DNA of 64,000 nt from Gammaproteobacteria bacterium (lineage in GTDB: Bacteria; Pseudomonadota; Gammaproteobacteria; Pseudomonadales; Pseudohongiellaceae): positions 62,001-126,000 of the forward strand of contig JAURWS010000037.1 of assembly GCA_030654835.1 (NCBI GenBank), given 5' to 3'. Positions 41,102 through 51,372 of the stretch are shown here, piece by piece (position 1 is the first letter of the stretch; each line of letters begins with the position of its first letter). The notes beneath the pieces are model-generated. The model saw nothing but the letters and a program-made list of their open reading frames with translations. It made no database searches and was not told the origin of the DNA. The position numbers were made by a program, and so were the translations under genes.

Positions 41102-42460
41102 CGGCGTGCGCATGGTGACGAATTCTTCTGCCACGGTTGGGTGAATCCCCAGAGTCGCGTCGAAATCGGCCTTGGTGGCGCCAGCGTTGATAGCCACCGC
41201 CAGGCCCTGCACGATCTCTCCAGCGTCGGCGCCCAGCATATGAATACCCACTACACGATCCGTGTTGGTATCGACCAGCAGCTTCAGGAAGGTCTTCTCG
41301 TGACGACCGCTAAGCGTATGGCGCAATGCTTTGAAATGGCTTCTGTAGACAGCCAGGTTGGGATACTGCTGACGAGCGCCCTCCTCGTCCAGACCAACGG
41401 TCGCAATATTGGGATTGCTGAAGACTGCCGTCGGAATGTTTTCGTATCGCATTGCTCTTCGCTTGCCTCCATCGGTTTTGCCGAAGAGTCGCTGTGCCAG
41501 GATCTGCCCCTCGGCAAGGGCGACAGGCGTCAAGGCGACCCGATCAATCACGTCGCCTACGGCATGAATGTTGGGGACGTTGGTCGTGAAATCGTCATTC
41601 ACGATGATGGCTCCATTTTCCCCAAGCTCGATACCCAGCGCCTCCAGCCCCAGGTTGGCAGTATTGGGGTTGCGACCCGTGGCAAACATCACTGCATTTA
41701 CTGTCAGCACAACATCATTGGACAACAACACCTGCAATCCGCCATCCGCAAGCTTGTGGATTTTTACAACATCTGTATCCAGCTGCAGCGTCGCATACTT
41801 TTGCAGTTCAACGGCGAAAGCACCGGCAATCTCTGCGTCGAAACCACGCAACAGAGAAGGGCCTCTGTGCACCAAGGTGGTCGAGACCTTCAGCCCTGCC
41901 AGGATTCCTGCAAACTCCACTGCAATGTAACCGCCGCCCACAATCAGTATCGACTCAGGCAACGCAGTCAATGAGAACAGCTCATTGGAGGTGATTGAAT
42001 GCTCTTTGCCTTCGATATCCGGGATGGCAGGCCATCCACCCGTGGCGACCAGAATTTCCTTTGCAGTGATCGTCTTGTCGCCGAGAGCGATCGTGTGCTT
42101 GTCCAGCAGCAGAGCGCGCTGTCGATGCATGACGACACCTGCCCCCTCCAGCATTCGCAGATACACAGCATTCAGACGCTGAATCTCGCGATCCTTGTTG
42201 TCGCGCAAGGTTGGCCAGTGGAAGCGCGGTTCGCCGGGCAGCTCCCAACCGTAACCGCGTGCATCCTCGAAGTCCTGTGCATAGTGCGAGGCATAGCTGA
42301 AGAGTTTTTTGGGTATGCAGCCAACGTTGACGCAGGTGCCCCCCAGATAGCGTTCTTCGGCCAGACCGACTCTGGCGCCCAGTCCTGCCGCGATGCGGCC
42401 AGCGCGGACGCCGCCGGAGCCCCCACCGATCACGAAAAAATCATAATCAAAATCAGTCAA
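41096..42460 (-). CDS. gor: Glutathione-disulfide reductase
   Basis: [82 protein letters not shown]. Confidence 0.93.
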   Translation of the reverse strand: MTDFDYDFFVIGGGSGGVRAGRIAAGLGARVGLAEERYLGGTCVNVGCIPKKLFSYASHYAQDFEDARGYGWELPGEPRFHWPTLRDNKDREIQRLNAVYLRMLEGAGVVMHRQRALLLDKHTIALGDKTITAKEILVATGGWPAIPDIEGKEHSITSNELFSLTALPESILIVGGGYIAVEFAGILAGLKVSTTLVHRGPSLLRGFDAEIAGAFAVELQKYATLQLDTDVVKIHKLADGGLQVLLSNDVVLTVNAVMFATGRNPNTANLGLEALGIELGENGAIIVNDDFTTNVPNIHAVGDVIDRVALTPVALAEGQILAQRLFGKTDGGKRRAMRYENIPTAVFSNPNIATVGLDEEGARQQYPNLAVYRSHFKALRHTLSGRHEKTFLKLLVDTNTDRVVGIHMLGADAGEIVQGLAVAINAGATKADFDATLGIHPTVAEEFVTMRTPS

Positions 42461-42562
42461 TTGCGTTGCACCTTTCGATGGAGGATGAATATTGCCAGCC
42501 CTTGAGAATAGCTTTTTGTGCAGCTATGATCCCAGAATAATTTGAGTGGATACAGACTTAAT

Positions 42563-42934
42563 ATGGAAATGCAAATTGATGCAGGAGTCCCTGCTGCCGA
42601 TGAGAAGGAAGGCAAACCGACCGCTGCCAAGCCGCGCCTGTCTGTGAAGGATGCAGCAAAGAGGTCTGCCATCGCCATTCCAGCTGAGTTCAGGGCGCAG
42701 GGTGACAAGTTTGTGGTGCGCCTGCCAGCGAATCTGCGCAAGAAGATGATGCAGATTTCCCGTCGTCATCGTCGCAGCATGAATTCCGAGATCATTTTGC
42801 TGCTGGGACATTATCTTGAGGAACAGGGATTTATGGCGGGCGAGCACAAGGAACCGCTGGATTCCAAGCTCAGCCGCAAACTACGCAGTATGCCTGTCGA
42901 GAAGTTGGAGGCGCTGCTTGCGCTGCTGGATTGA
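42563..42934 (+). CDS. Arc-family (ribbon-helix-helix) DNA-binding protein
   Basis: FVVRLPANLRKKMMQISRRHRRSMNSEIILLLGHYLEEQ. Confidence 0.8.
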   Translation: MEMQIDAGVPAADEKEGKPTAAKPRLSVKDAAKRSAIAIPAEFRAQGDKFVVRLPANLRKKMMQISRRHRRSMNSEIILLLGHYLEEQGFMAGEHKEPLDSKLSRKLRSMPVEKLEALLALLD

Positions 42935-43024
42935 TTGGCAGCGCCTTGAAAAACCCATCAAGACTTTGCGCCTTATGTTATGAGATGTATCTCATGTGTA
43001 TGAACACAAAAAACCGGACCACCA

Positions 43025-44161
43025 GTGGAACACTTTGAACTTTGTATCGTCGGCGCCGGCGTCGTCGGATTGGCCCTGGCAGAGCGCTTTGCCCACACCC
43101 GGCCGCGTACGTTTTCCATTCTGCTGGTTGACAGCAACGCTTCCTTTGGGCGGGAGACCAGCAGCCGAAATAGCGAAGTTATTCATGCCGGTATTTACTA
43201 CACTCCCGGCAGCCTCAAGGCACAACTCTGTACAGAGGGACGGCACCTTCTCTATCAGTACTGTCAGCTACACGGCATCGCGCATCGCCGGATCGGGAAG
43301 TTCATCGTCGCACAAGAGCACGAACTGGAGAGTCTTGAGCGCGCTTTTCATACCGCCATGCAGAATGGCGTCGAAGATCTCCAGTGGGTGAGCCAGCAGG
43401 CGCTATCGGAGATGGAACCCCTCGTGCACGCGAGCCACGCCCTGTATTCCCCAGGCACGGGAATCCTAGACAGTCACGGTCTGATGAGTACCCTGTTGGC
43501 TGAGGCCGAGCGGGCTGGCGTTCAGTATGCCCCGCTCACGAAAGTTGTTGCTGTGCAGGCACAGGATGGGGGCTTCATAGTGCAGACAGAGTGTGGTGTG
43601 CCGGGACATCTGGAGAATTTTGAATTTCGCTGTCGGTATCTCATCAATGCGGCTGGTCTGCATGCACAGGAGCTGGCGAAGCGTATTGAAGGACTGGACA
43701 AGTCCGATGTGCCTGCGCTCTTTCTGAGTCGAGGGTGCTATTTCAGCCTCGCTGGCAAGGCACCGTTCCGACACCTGATTTACCCGGTACCCGAGCAGAA
43801 CCAGCGTGGCTTGGGGATTCACGCCACGCTCGATCTGGCAGGTCAGGTCCGATTTGGGCCCGACGTTGAGTATGTCGAAGAGATTGACTACAGGGTGCCA
43901 GAGGAGCGTCGTGAGATTTTCGTGGAGGCGATCCGTCGCTATTATCCTGGATTGCGTGCTGGTCAATTGCATCCTGACTACTCAGGGATACGTCCGAAAC
44001 TGCGTGCCCCCGATGGAGGTGTCGCAGACTTTCTCATTCAAGACGAAACCACGCATGGCCTGCCAGGTCTGGTGCAGTTGTTCGGCATTGAATCGCCGGG
44101 GCTGACTGCCAGCCTGGCGATTGCCAGATTGGTTGCCGACAAAGGAACCCTTCAGGAATAG
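43025..44161 (+). CDS. FAD-dependent oxidoreductase of the L-2-hydroxyglutarate oxidase (LhgO) type
   Basis: LCIVGAGVVGLALAERFA, SSRNSEVIHAGIYYTPGSLKAQLCTEGRHLLYQYC, C-terminal IESPGLTASLAIARLVA. Confidence 0.9.
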   Translation: MEHFELCIVGAGVVGLALAERFAHTRPRTFSILLVDSNASFGRETSSRNSEVIHAGIYYTPGSLKAQLCTEGRHLLYQYCQLHGIAHRRIGKFIVAQEHELESLERAFHTAMQNGVEDLQWVSQQALSEMEPLVHASHALYSPGTGILDSHGLMSTLLAEAERAGVQYAPLTKVVAVQAQDGGFIVQTECGVPGHLENFEFRCRYLINAAGLHAQELAKRIEGLDKSDVPALFLSRGCYFSLAGKAPFRHLIYPVPEQNQRGLGIHATLDLAGQVRFGPDVEYVEEIDYRVPEERREIFVEAIRRYYPGLRAGQLHPDYSGIRPKLRAPDGGVADFLIQDETTHGLPGLVQLFGIESPGLTASLAIARLVADKGTLQE

Positions 44162-44211
44162 GCGCTCTCCAAGCCTGACAGCTGCTCTTCAGGTATCGGA
44201 ATTCAGTCCTT

Positions 44212-44787
44212 TCAGTACTGCTCTTCTTTGGTTTTTATCGAGGCATACACCTCAGCGGTGCCATCAGCTTTGATCAGCAATACCTCATACGGTTGAAACT
44301 GGTCCCCTATCTCCATGCCCGGACTTCCCATTGGCATGCCGGGGACAGCGAGACCCACTGCGTAATCAGGTTGCTCATCCAGAAACCGCTGAATGATCTT
44401 CGCGGGCACGTGTCCCTCGAAGAAGTATCCCTGCTCTGAAACTGCGGTATGGCAGGATTGGTAAATGGGTGGGACGCCACGATTGAGCTTCTCCAGAGCG
44501 AGATTCTCGGGATGATTGATCTGTGCCACGAAGCCGTGATCGTTGACGTGGTCGATCCACAGTTCGCAGCATCCGCAGGTTGGATCCTTGAACACCTGCA
44601 GGATTGTTTTTGCGACCTCTTCCTTTGCAACCACTTCCTTGGCGACTTCTTCAGGCAGGCTTGCCTGGCTCGCTGCGTTGATGTTCTCCTGTTGGCAACT
44701 GGTCAATGCCAGTGCCAGCACCAAGGGGAACAGGCCTCTGAGTCGGTACAGATTGTTTGCCGGGAATTGAAAGTGTTTGAACTGCAT
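44212..44787 (-). CDS. DUF411 family putative metal-binding lipoprotein
   Basis: Lipobox-like LALTSC; VFKDPTCGCCELWIDHVNDHGF; CHTAVSEQGYFFEGHVPAKIIQRFLDEQPDYAVGLAVPGMPMGSPGME. Confidence 0.9.
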   Translation of the reverse strand: MQFKHFQFPANNLYRLRGLFPLVLALALTSCQQENINAASQASLPEEVAKEVVAKEEVAKTILQVFKDPTCGCCELWIDHVNDHGFVAQINHPENLALEKLNRGVPPIYQSCHTAVSEQGYFFEGHVPAKIIQRFLDEQPDYAVGLAVPGMPMGSPGMEIGDQFQPYEVLLIKADGTAEVYASIKTKEEQY

Positions 44788-44793
44788 AAAACC

Positions 44794-45159
44794 TCACATT
44801 GTATGGGTCAGTTTTTCGGAATTGAGCTGGCCTGCCAGCAATGTCTCTATTTTCTTGCGCACATTGCCTTCAACATCCTTGAACTGGATGCCAATGCCGG
44901 TTGCCCGATTGCCCTGAGCGCGACGCGGCGTAATCCAGACGACAGTGCCTGCGACAGGAATCCGGTCGCCTTCGTCCAGGAGTTTCAACAACATGAAGAC
45001 ATCGTTCCCCAGTTCGTAAGTCTTGGTAGTGGGGATGAAAAGCCCGCCATTGATGATATGGGGCATGTAAGCAGCATAGAGCACCGTCCTGTCCTTGATG
45101 GTTAGCGACAGAATGCCATGTTTGGCTGGTTTGTTTTCGCTTTCGGCGGTGCTCATCAT
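44794..45159 (-). CDS. pilZ: PilZ domain protein
   Basis: Short PilZ-like sequence (GNDVFMLLKLLDEGDRIPVAGTVVWITPRRAQGNRATGIGIQF); adjacent to holB as in Pseudomonas. Confidence 0.88.
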   Translation of the reverse strand: MMSTAESENKPAKHGILSLTIKDRTVLYAAYMPHIINGGLFIPTTKTYELGNDVFMLLKLLDEGDRIPVAGTVVWITPRRAQGNRATGIGIQFKDVEGNVRKKIETLLAGQLNSEKLTHTM

Positions 45160-45160
45160 C

Positions 45161-46201
45161 TCAATGCCCTGGCTTGGTGTCGGCTTGCAGAACCAGTTTG
45201 CGTAGTCGCAGGAACAGGTCTTCCAGCATCAACTGGCTGTTCGGATTAGCAGTGCCAGCCAGCTGGGCCTGCACCGCAGCAACTTCATTGTAGAGTGAAA
45301 ACAGTGATCGTGTCGGTAGATTCGTGTCATTCGCCTGCCCCAGCAAGGTTACCGCAGCATTCCTCAACGCCTCCCCTTTGAGCAGGTCCTTTTGACCACA
45401 GAGGCGGTATTTGATCAACGAGCTAAGCCAGAACCCCAGTACCCGCAGTACCTCGGTCGGTTGGGATTTGGCATAGCGTGCTGCCAGCGCCAGTGGCTGT
45501 ATGCGGCCCTGAATCAGCTGCAACAAGGCTTCGCCGATTTCCTGCACTTGCTCACTGTTCCCGGAGGTGTGCATGGCTCGGGCGGCGAATGGACGGCCCT
45601 GGGTCAATTCGAGCAGCAGTTCGAGTTCACTGGTGGGCTCCTTGATTTGCTCTCCCAGCCAGGCGAGAGATTGCCAGTTCGCTGGTCTGGGCAGGTTCAG
45701 CACCTGGCAACGGCTGGCGATCGTGGCGAGTACGGCTTTGGGGCGGTCCGTCAGCAACAGAAACAGTACGTCGGCAGGCGGTTCTTCCAGCCCTTTCAAC
45801 AACGCATTGGCCGAGCTGATGCCCAGACTTTCAGCGGTATCGAGGATGATAATACGGCGCCCAAATGCGTGAGAGCTGGTTTCCAGAAATGATTTCAATT
45901 CCCGGATCTGGTCGACTTTGATGACTTTGCCACCATCCTCAGCCTCCACCAGCAGCAGATCGGGGTTGTTGCCAGCTTCGTTCAACAAGCAGGTGGAGCA
46001 GCTGCCGCAGGGAGCATTGGCCTCGGGATTCCGGCACAGGAGGAATTGCGCGAGCATGGTCGCAAAATAGCGCTTACCCGTATCGGCATTGCCTCTGAGC
46101 ATGAAAGCATGAGGCATCTTGTCGCTGCGACACTGTCTGAGCGCCAAATCCCATGCCTCCTGCTGCCAGGGCAGCGTTTTTTGCAGTATCGGAGATTTCA
46201 C
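45161..46201 (-). CDS. holB: DNA polymerase III subunit delta'
   Basis: PHAFMLRGNADTGKRYFATMLAQFLLC, CGSCSTCLLNEAGNNPDLL, NALLKGLEEPPADVLFLLLTD. Confidence 0.93.
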   Translation of the reverse strand: MKSPILQKTLPWQQEAWDLALRQCRSDKMPHAFMLRGNADTGKRYFATMLAQFLLCRNPEANAPCGSCSTCLLNEAGNNPDLLLVEAEDGGKVIKVDQIRELKSFLETSSHAFGRRIIILDTAESLGISSANALLKGLEEPPADVLFLLLTDRPKAVLATIASRCQVLNLPRPANWQSLAWLGEQIKEPTSELELLLELTQGRPFAARAMHTSGNSEQVQEIGEALLQLIQGRIQPLALAARYAKSQPTEVLRVLGFWLSSLIKYRLCGQKDLLKGEALRNAAVTLLGQANDTNLPTRSLFSLYNEVAAVQAQLAGTANPNSQLMLEDLFLRLRKLVLQADTKPGH

Positions 46202-46830
46202 AACATGGTTTCCAGGTGTTTGCGGATTTCAGTTTGCACGCTTTCCAGCGTCATGGCCGCATCAATCACGACGCAACGCTCGGGGTCCTGGCTGGCGCGT
46301 GTCAGGTAAGCTTCCCGTACACGGTTGAAGAATTCGACTTTCTCCTGTTCGAAGCGGTCCAGCTCTCCCCTCTGGCGTGCCCGCTGCAGGCCAATCTCGG
46401 GCTCCAGATCGAGAATGTAGGTAACGTCCGGCCGCAACTCGCCCTGCACCATCGTCTCCAGCGCCGCGATGGTACTCGTCGACAACCCCCTTCCGCCCCC
46501 TTGATAAGCATAGGTCGCATCGGTAAATCTGTCACATACGACCCATTTGCCTGCCTGCAGGGCTGGGACAATCACATGGTGAATATGCTGTGCTCTGGCG
46601 GCGAAGATAAGCAACAATTCTGTGAGTTCGCAGATGTGCTCATCGCGCTTATGCAGCAGGAGTTGGCGAATCAATTCAGCGACTGGCGTACCACCGGGTT
46701 CGCGAGTCACGATGTAGGGAATCTGTGCTGCGTCCAGCATCGATGTGATGAATTGAATGTTGGTCGTCTTGCCGACGCCCTCTACACCTTCGATCGTGAT
46801 GAATCGGGCTCTTGCGATGTTGCTGATCAT
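46198..46830 (-). CDS. tmk: Thymidylate kinase
   Basis: FITIEGVEGVGKTTNIQFI, TREPGGTPVAELIRQLLL, CDRFTDATYAYQGGGRGL. Confidence 0.96.
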   Translation of the reverse strand: MISNIARARFITIEGVEGVGKTTNIQFITSMLDAAQIPYIVTREPGGTPVAELIRQLLLHKRDEHICELTELLLIFAARAQHIHHVIVPALQAGKWVVCDRFTDATYAYQGGGRGLSTSTIAALETMVQGELRPDVTYILDLEPEIGLQRARQRGELDRFEQEKVEFFNRVREAYLTRASQDPERCVVIDAAMTLESVQTEIRKHLETML

Positions 46831-46851
46831 TGGGGATCAAATCCAAAGTCA

Positions 46852-47889
46852 TTATTGCGGACGGTTGTCCAGGAGGTAGCGTCTTACCGCCGCGTTGTGT
46901 TCTTCCAGTGTATTCGAAAAATGATGGCCGCCGTCGCCACGCGCAACAAAATACAGGGCTGTATCATCACTTGGATGTAATGTGGCATGCAATGCATCTC
47001 TCCCCGCCATCGCTATCGGTGTCGGTGGCAATCCATCGATGCGATAGGTGTTGTACGGGGTTGTGGCGTCGAGATCCACACGGCGAATATTGCCGTTGTA
47101 GGCGTCGCCCATGCCGTATATCACTGTCGGATCAGATTGCAGGCGCATGCCTGACTGCAGCCTCCGCATGAAGACCCCCGCAATTTGCTCGCGCTCACTG
47201 AGCAATCCTGATTCCTTCTCGACAATAGATGCAAGGATGAGCGCTTCGTAGGGCGTGCTGAGTGGCAGATCTGCTTCCCTCTGCTCCCACTCTTCTGCAA
47301 GGACCATTTGGAGTTGAGCCGCCGAGCGCCGCAAGATCGAAATATCCGTGGCCCCGGATGTGTAGAAATATGTGTCGGGGAACAGGAGTCCTTCCAGGCT
47401 GACTACCGGTCTCTGCACCGAGGTTGGCAATGCAGCCTGTATCATTGAGAGAATCTCTAACTCACTCTTGTCTTGCAGTGTGTTCAGCAGTTTGGGACTG
47501 CTCCACAACGTGTTCAGGGCCTGCCTGACGCTGGTGCCTTCGATGAACACTACGGGGTATTGTATGGATTGACCTGACATGAGGTGAGCGAGTGCGCTTC
47601 TCGGGCTCATGCCCACCCGCAGAGCGTACTCACCTGCTTTCAGCCCGGTATCGAAGCCATGGTAGCGAGCCCAGAGGCTGAACAGTCTCGGTCGTTTCAA
47701 GGCAGCCAAGGAGGCAAGCTGATTTGCCACCTGTTGCATTGAGCTGCCCGGGCGGACGTCGATAACGACCTCGGTGGTGATTGCCAGTGGCGAGTCCAGA
47801 AAGTTGACAAACTGGACGTAGAAGATCGCGGCACCCAGTACCAGCAGCGTTATCAGGCCGAGAATGTAGCGGATCAGTCGTTGTTTCAT
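46852..47889 (-). CDS. mltG: Endolytic transglycosylase MltG
   Basis: LEGLLFPDTYFY, LASIVEKESGL, QSDPTVIYGMG, YNTYRIDGLPPTPIAMAGRDALHATLHP. Confidence 0.95.
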   Translation of the reverse strand: MKQRLIRYILGLITLLVLGAAIFYVQFVNFLDSPLAITTEVVIDVRPGSSMQQVANQLASLAALKRPRLFSLWARYHGFDTGLKAGEYALRVGMSPRSALAHLMSGQSIQYPVVFIEGTSVRQALNTLWSSPKLLNTLQDKSELEILSMIQAALPTSVQRPVVSLEGLLFPDTYFYTSGATDISILRRSAAQLQMVLAEEWEQREADLPLSTPYEALILASIVEKESGLLSEREQIAGVFMRRLQSGMRLQSDPTVIYGMGDAYNGNIRRVDLDATTPYNTYRIDGLPPTPIAMAGRDALHATLHPSDDTALYFVARGDGGHHFSNTLEEHNAAVRRYLLDNRPQ

Positions 47890-47892
47890 GGA

Positions 47893-48720
47893 TCAGAAAG
47901 TATCACTCAACAACCCTTGAGCCTCGCGAGTCACTGGGCCGATTGGAAAACTCAGGTTGTCACCTGAGGTTGCTAGCGCCACTAATGGCCACACACCCAG
48001 TACGCTGTTGCATACAAAGAGCTCGCTGGCACCGCTTAATTCACCAATGTGAATGGGCCGCACGTCGACCGGCCTCCCGTGGCTGGAGAAATGCTCTAGA
48101 ACCACGTCACGCATAATGCCTGCGATGCCTGCTTCAGTCAGTGCTGGGGTAGTAATCTTCCCGTCGAGAACCGCAAAGACGTTGGTTTTGATTCCCTCGA
48201 TCAGATGCTCTGCATCATCACACATCAGGCCTTCAGAGGCTGTCTCGGTAAGCTCCATGCTGGCCATGACCTGATCGAGTCTATTCAGGTGCTTCATTCC
48301 AGCTAGAGCGCTGTTTCTGGAGACAGGGTGGCGGCAATGTTGCGCTTGAATGCCGTCAATAGCATTTCTTGCATAGCCGTCAGGGAAACTGTGCAGTTGC
48401 ACGATTCGGGTCGCAGAGACTATGGGGGGTGGAGTGTAACCACGCCCGCCCGACCCTCGGGTGACGATTATCTTCAGGATGTGACTGCCCTGATCATGAC
48501 TCTCGATGGAACTCAGCACCTGACTGACTTCAGCTACCAGCAACTGAAAGTCGCAGGGGATTTGCAATCTCTCACAGGAGGCTCTGAGGCGGGTCAGGTG
48601 TCGATCCCAGAACAACGGAGTTCTGGCTTTGATCTTCATTGTCTCGAACAGACCATCGCCATACTGCACCGCTCGATCACCGATTGGCAGGAAATTCTGT
48701 GCCTGGCCGTTTACCAGCAT
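47893..48720 (-). CDS. pabC: Aminodeoxychorismate lyase
   Basis: GDGLFETMKI, RGSGGRGY, ELTETASEGLMCDDAEHLIEGIKTNVFAV. Confidence 0.92.
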   Translation of the reverse strand: MLVNGQAQNFLPIGDRAVQYGDGLFETMKIKARTPLFWDRHLTRLRASCERLQIPCDFQLLVAEVSQVLSSIESHDQGSHILKIIVTRGSGGRGYTPPPIVSATRIVQLHSFPDGYARNAIDGIQAQHCRHPVSRNSALAGMKHLNRLDQVMASMELTETASEGLMCDDAEHLIEGIKTNVFAVLDGKITTPALTEAGIAGIMRDVVLEHFSSHGRPVDVRPIHIGELSGASELFVCNSVLGVWPLVALATSGDNLSFPIGPVTREAQGLLSDTF

Positions 48721-48780
48721 GAAGTCTCCGTAATCGACACAGCCCGCACTGTCGATGAGTCGACAGACGGGTGTAGAAAA

Positions 48781-50022
48781 TCATTGCAGGCGAGTGAAAA
48801 CCAGGCTGCCGTTGGTGCCGCCAAACCCGAAGGAGTTGCTGAGTGCAACATCCAGTTTCGCGTCTCTTGAGGTGTGCGGAACATAGTCGAGATCGCACTG
48901 TTCGTCGGGATTGTCGAGGTTAATGGTCGGGGTGATGATCTGGTCGCGTATGGACAGAACGCAAACGATCGCCTCCACGGCGCCGGATGCCCCCAGCAGG
49001 TGCCCAAGCATGGATTTCGTTGAACTGATCGCCAGGCCGCTGGCGTGTTGCTTGAAAACACTTTTGATGGCCAGCGTCTCAGCGATATCACCGGCGATTG
49101 TCGAAGTGCCATGGGCGTTGATGTAATTGACGGCGGAGTGGTCGAGTCGTGCACTTTGCAGAGCGTTGCGCATGCACAGGGCTGCGCCCTTCCCTCCCTC
49201 GGATGGAGAGGTGATGTGGTAAGCGTCACCGCTCATTCCGAAGCCGCTGAGTTCTGCGTAAATTTTAGCGCCTCGACGTTTAGCGTGCTCATACTCTTCC
49301 AGGACCATGATCCCGGCGCCATCACTCAGGACAAATCCATCGCGATCCTTGTCCCATGGACGACTGGCGCGTTGCGGCTCATCGTTGCGAGTAGAGAGTG
49401 CTCGTGCCGCACAAAATCCGCCCAATCCAACCGGTGAGGTTGCCATTTCGGCTCCACCGGCCAGCATGACATCTGCCTGGCCGTGGCTGATCATGTTGGC
49501 AGCAACACCGATGTTATGAGTGCCTGTGGAGCACGCCGTCGTAATGGCGATATTGGGGCCTTGAAAGTTGTAGCGAATGGAGAGCGTTCCGCCCAGCATG
49601 TTGATGATCGAGCCTGGGACAAAGAACGGCGAAATCTTTCTGGGGCCGCTGGTCTTGACGAGTTCCGAGTTGTTCTCGATCGACGTAATTCCACCAATGC
49701 CTGAGCCAATGGCTACCCCGACGCGCTCCATATCTACCGAAGATTCAAGGAGGCCTGAATCGGTAACGGCTTGCACGCCCGCCGCCAACCCGTATTGGAT
49801 GAAGACATCCATGCGGCGTGCTTCTTTGTCACTGATGTAAGGGGAGCAGTCGAAGTTTTTAACTGAGCCGCCGAAGCGCGTTGTGAAGTCGGACGTATCG
49901 AACTGTTCCAGCAAGTTGATGCCGCTGCGAGCGTTTCGCAGTGCCTGCCAGGTTGTTTCTACGTCGTTACCGAGAGGTGTTATAAGCCCTAAACCGGTGA
50001 TTACCACTCTTCTACCGTTCAC
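48781..50022 (-). CDS. fabF: Beta-ketoacyl-ACP synthase II
   Basis: [69 protein letters not shown]. Confidence 0.96.
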   Translation of the reverse strand: MNGRRVVITGLGLITPLGNDVETTWQALRNARSGINLLEQFDTSDFTTRFGGSVKNFDCSPYISDKEARRMDVFIQYGLAAGVQAVTDSGLLESSVDMERVGVAIGSGIGGITSIENNSELVKTSGPRKISPFFVPGSIINMLGGTLSIRYNFQGPNIAITTACSTGTHNIGVAANMISHGQADVMLAGGAEMATSPVGLGGFCAARALSTRNDEPQRASRPWDKDRDGFVLSDGAGIMVLEEYEHAKRRGAKIYAELSGFGMSGDAYHITSPSEGGKGAALCMRNALQSARLDHSAVNYINAHGTSTIAGDIAETLAIKSVFKQHASGLAISSTKSMLGHLLGASGAVEAIVCVLSIRDQIITPTINLDNPDEQCDLDYVPHTSRDAKLDVALSNSFGFGGTNGSLVFTRLQ

Positions 50023-50080
50023 TGCTTCGCTCTCCAGTGCAGTTTATGAAAAACATCAGCCTTGACTGATTGCAGCGGAA

Positions 50081-50119
50081 AAAATAAAAGCTACTCCAGA
50101 TTCTCGCCCGGAGTAGCTT
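50081..50119 (-). terminator. Rho-independent terminator downstream of acpP
   Basis: AAGCTACTCC...GGAGTAGCTT stem followed on the minus strand by TTATTTTTT. Confidence 0.88.
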
Positions 50120-50140
50120 CATTATTTCGCTTAAAGTCGC

Positions 50141-50374
50141 TCAGAGGTGCTTATTGATGTAATCACAGGCCAGTTGTACCGTGGTGATTTTTTCAGCTTC
50201 TTCATCAGGAATCTCGGTCTCAAACTCTTCTTCCAGAGCCATAACCAATTCCACAGTATCCAAAGAGTCAGCGCCTAAATCTTCTACAAATGAGGAAGAA
50301 GATTTTACCTCTTCTTCTTTAACGCCCAGCTGTTCGCAGACAATTTTCTTAACGCGTTCTTCAATGCTACTCAT
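50141..50374 (-). CDS. acpP: Acyl carrier protein
   Basis: [23 protein letters not shown]...[38 protein letters not shown]. Confidence 0.98.
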   Translation of the reverse strand: MSSIEERVKKIVCEQLGVKEEEVKSSSSFVEDLGADSLDTVELVMALEEEFETEIPDEEAEKITTVQLACDYINKHL

Positions 50375-50571
50375 AACTATTATTAGCTCCTAAATACGAA
50401 ATTTTAAAACTGCTTTTAGATTAAGTCTGGTTATAAATTGATCAGCCCAGATAACCGAAAACGCAAGTTTACATCTATTTTCAACGGGTTGTAATCTGAA
50501 AGTCTAAAATAATTCGTGGTCTCAGATTAATACTAAACAAATTCAAGTGGTTGAGTCTTCAGGCTAAGAGT

Positions 50572-51318
50572 TTACGACATATACATTCCGCCGTTCACAT
50601 GCAGGGTTTCCCCGGTGATGTAAGCACCGGATTCCGAGGCTAAAAACCCTGCAACTGCAGCTATTTCTTCAGCCTTGCCGAAGCGCGCCAAAGGGATCTG
50701 ATTCAGCAGTACTTCTATCTGTTTTTCTGCCAGCGCCCTGGTCATGTCGGTGTCAATAAAGCCAGGGGCAATGCAGTTCACGGTGATCCCGCGGGAGCCG
50801 ATTTCGCGCGCGAGTGAGCGTGAAAATCCTTCAATTGCCGCTTTGGATGCTGCGTAATTGGTTTGTCCCGGATTGCCACTTGAAGCGACCACCGAGCTGA
50901 TGCTGATGATTCTTCCCCAGCGTGCTTTGGTCATTCCTTTGAGGGTCAATTTGCAGAGTCTATAGAGAGCATTGAGGTTGGTATTCATTACGGATTCCCA
51001 CTCCTCTTCCTTCATGCGCATCAACAAGTTGTCTTTGGTGATGCCGGCATTATTCACCAGCACCAATGGCACACCAAAACGACTCTCGATCGACTCCAGC
51101 ACCGAAGTAATAGACTCGCTAACAGCGACATTCAGGCAATATCCTGCTCCGGTAATTGCATTTTCTTCGAGGTAGGCAGAGATATCAGCAGCACCTTTGT
51201 CTGTAGTTGCAGTGCCGATAACCGTCATGCCCTGCTTTCCAAGTTCAATGGCAATGGCTTTGCCAATCCCCCTGCTTGCTCCTGTGACCAGGGCAACTTT
51301 CTTGATTTCATTGGTCAT
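50572..51318 (-). CDS. fabG: 3-oxoacyl-ACP reductase
   Basis: VALVTGASRGIGKAIAIEL, NNAGITKDNLLMRMKEEEW, TNYAASKAAIEGFSRSLAREIGSRGITVNCIAPGFIDTDMT. Confidence 0.95.
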   Translation of the reverse strand: MTNEIKKVALVTGASRGIGKAIAIELGKQGMTVIGTATTDKGAADISAYLEENAITGAGYCLNVAVSESITSVLESIESRFGVPLVLVNNAGITKDNLLMRMKEEEWESVMNTNLNALYRLCKLTLKGMTKARWGRIISISSVVASSGNPGQTNYAASKAAIEGFSRSLAREIGSRGITVNCIAPGFIDTDMTRALAEKQIEVLLNQIPLARFGKAEEIAAVAGFLASESGAYITGETLHVNGGMYMS

Positions 51319-51372
51319 AATGCTGTATCCGGTCCCCATGCTAATTTATGAACGAATCTTCGATCCTGTATT

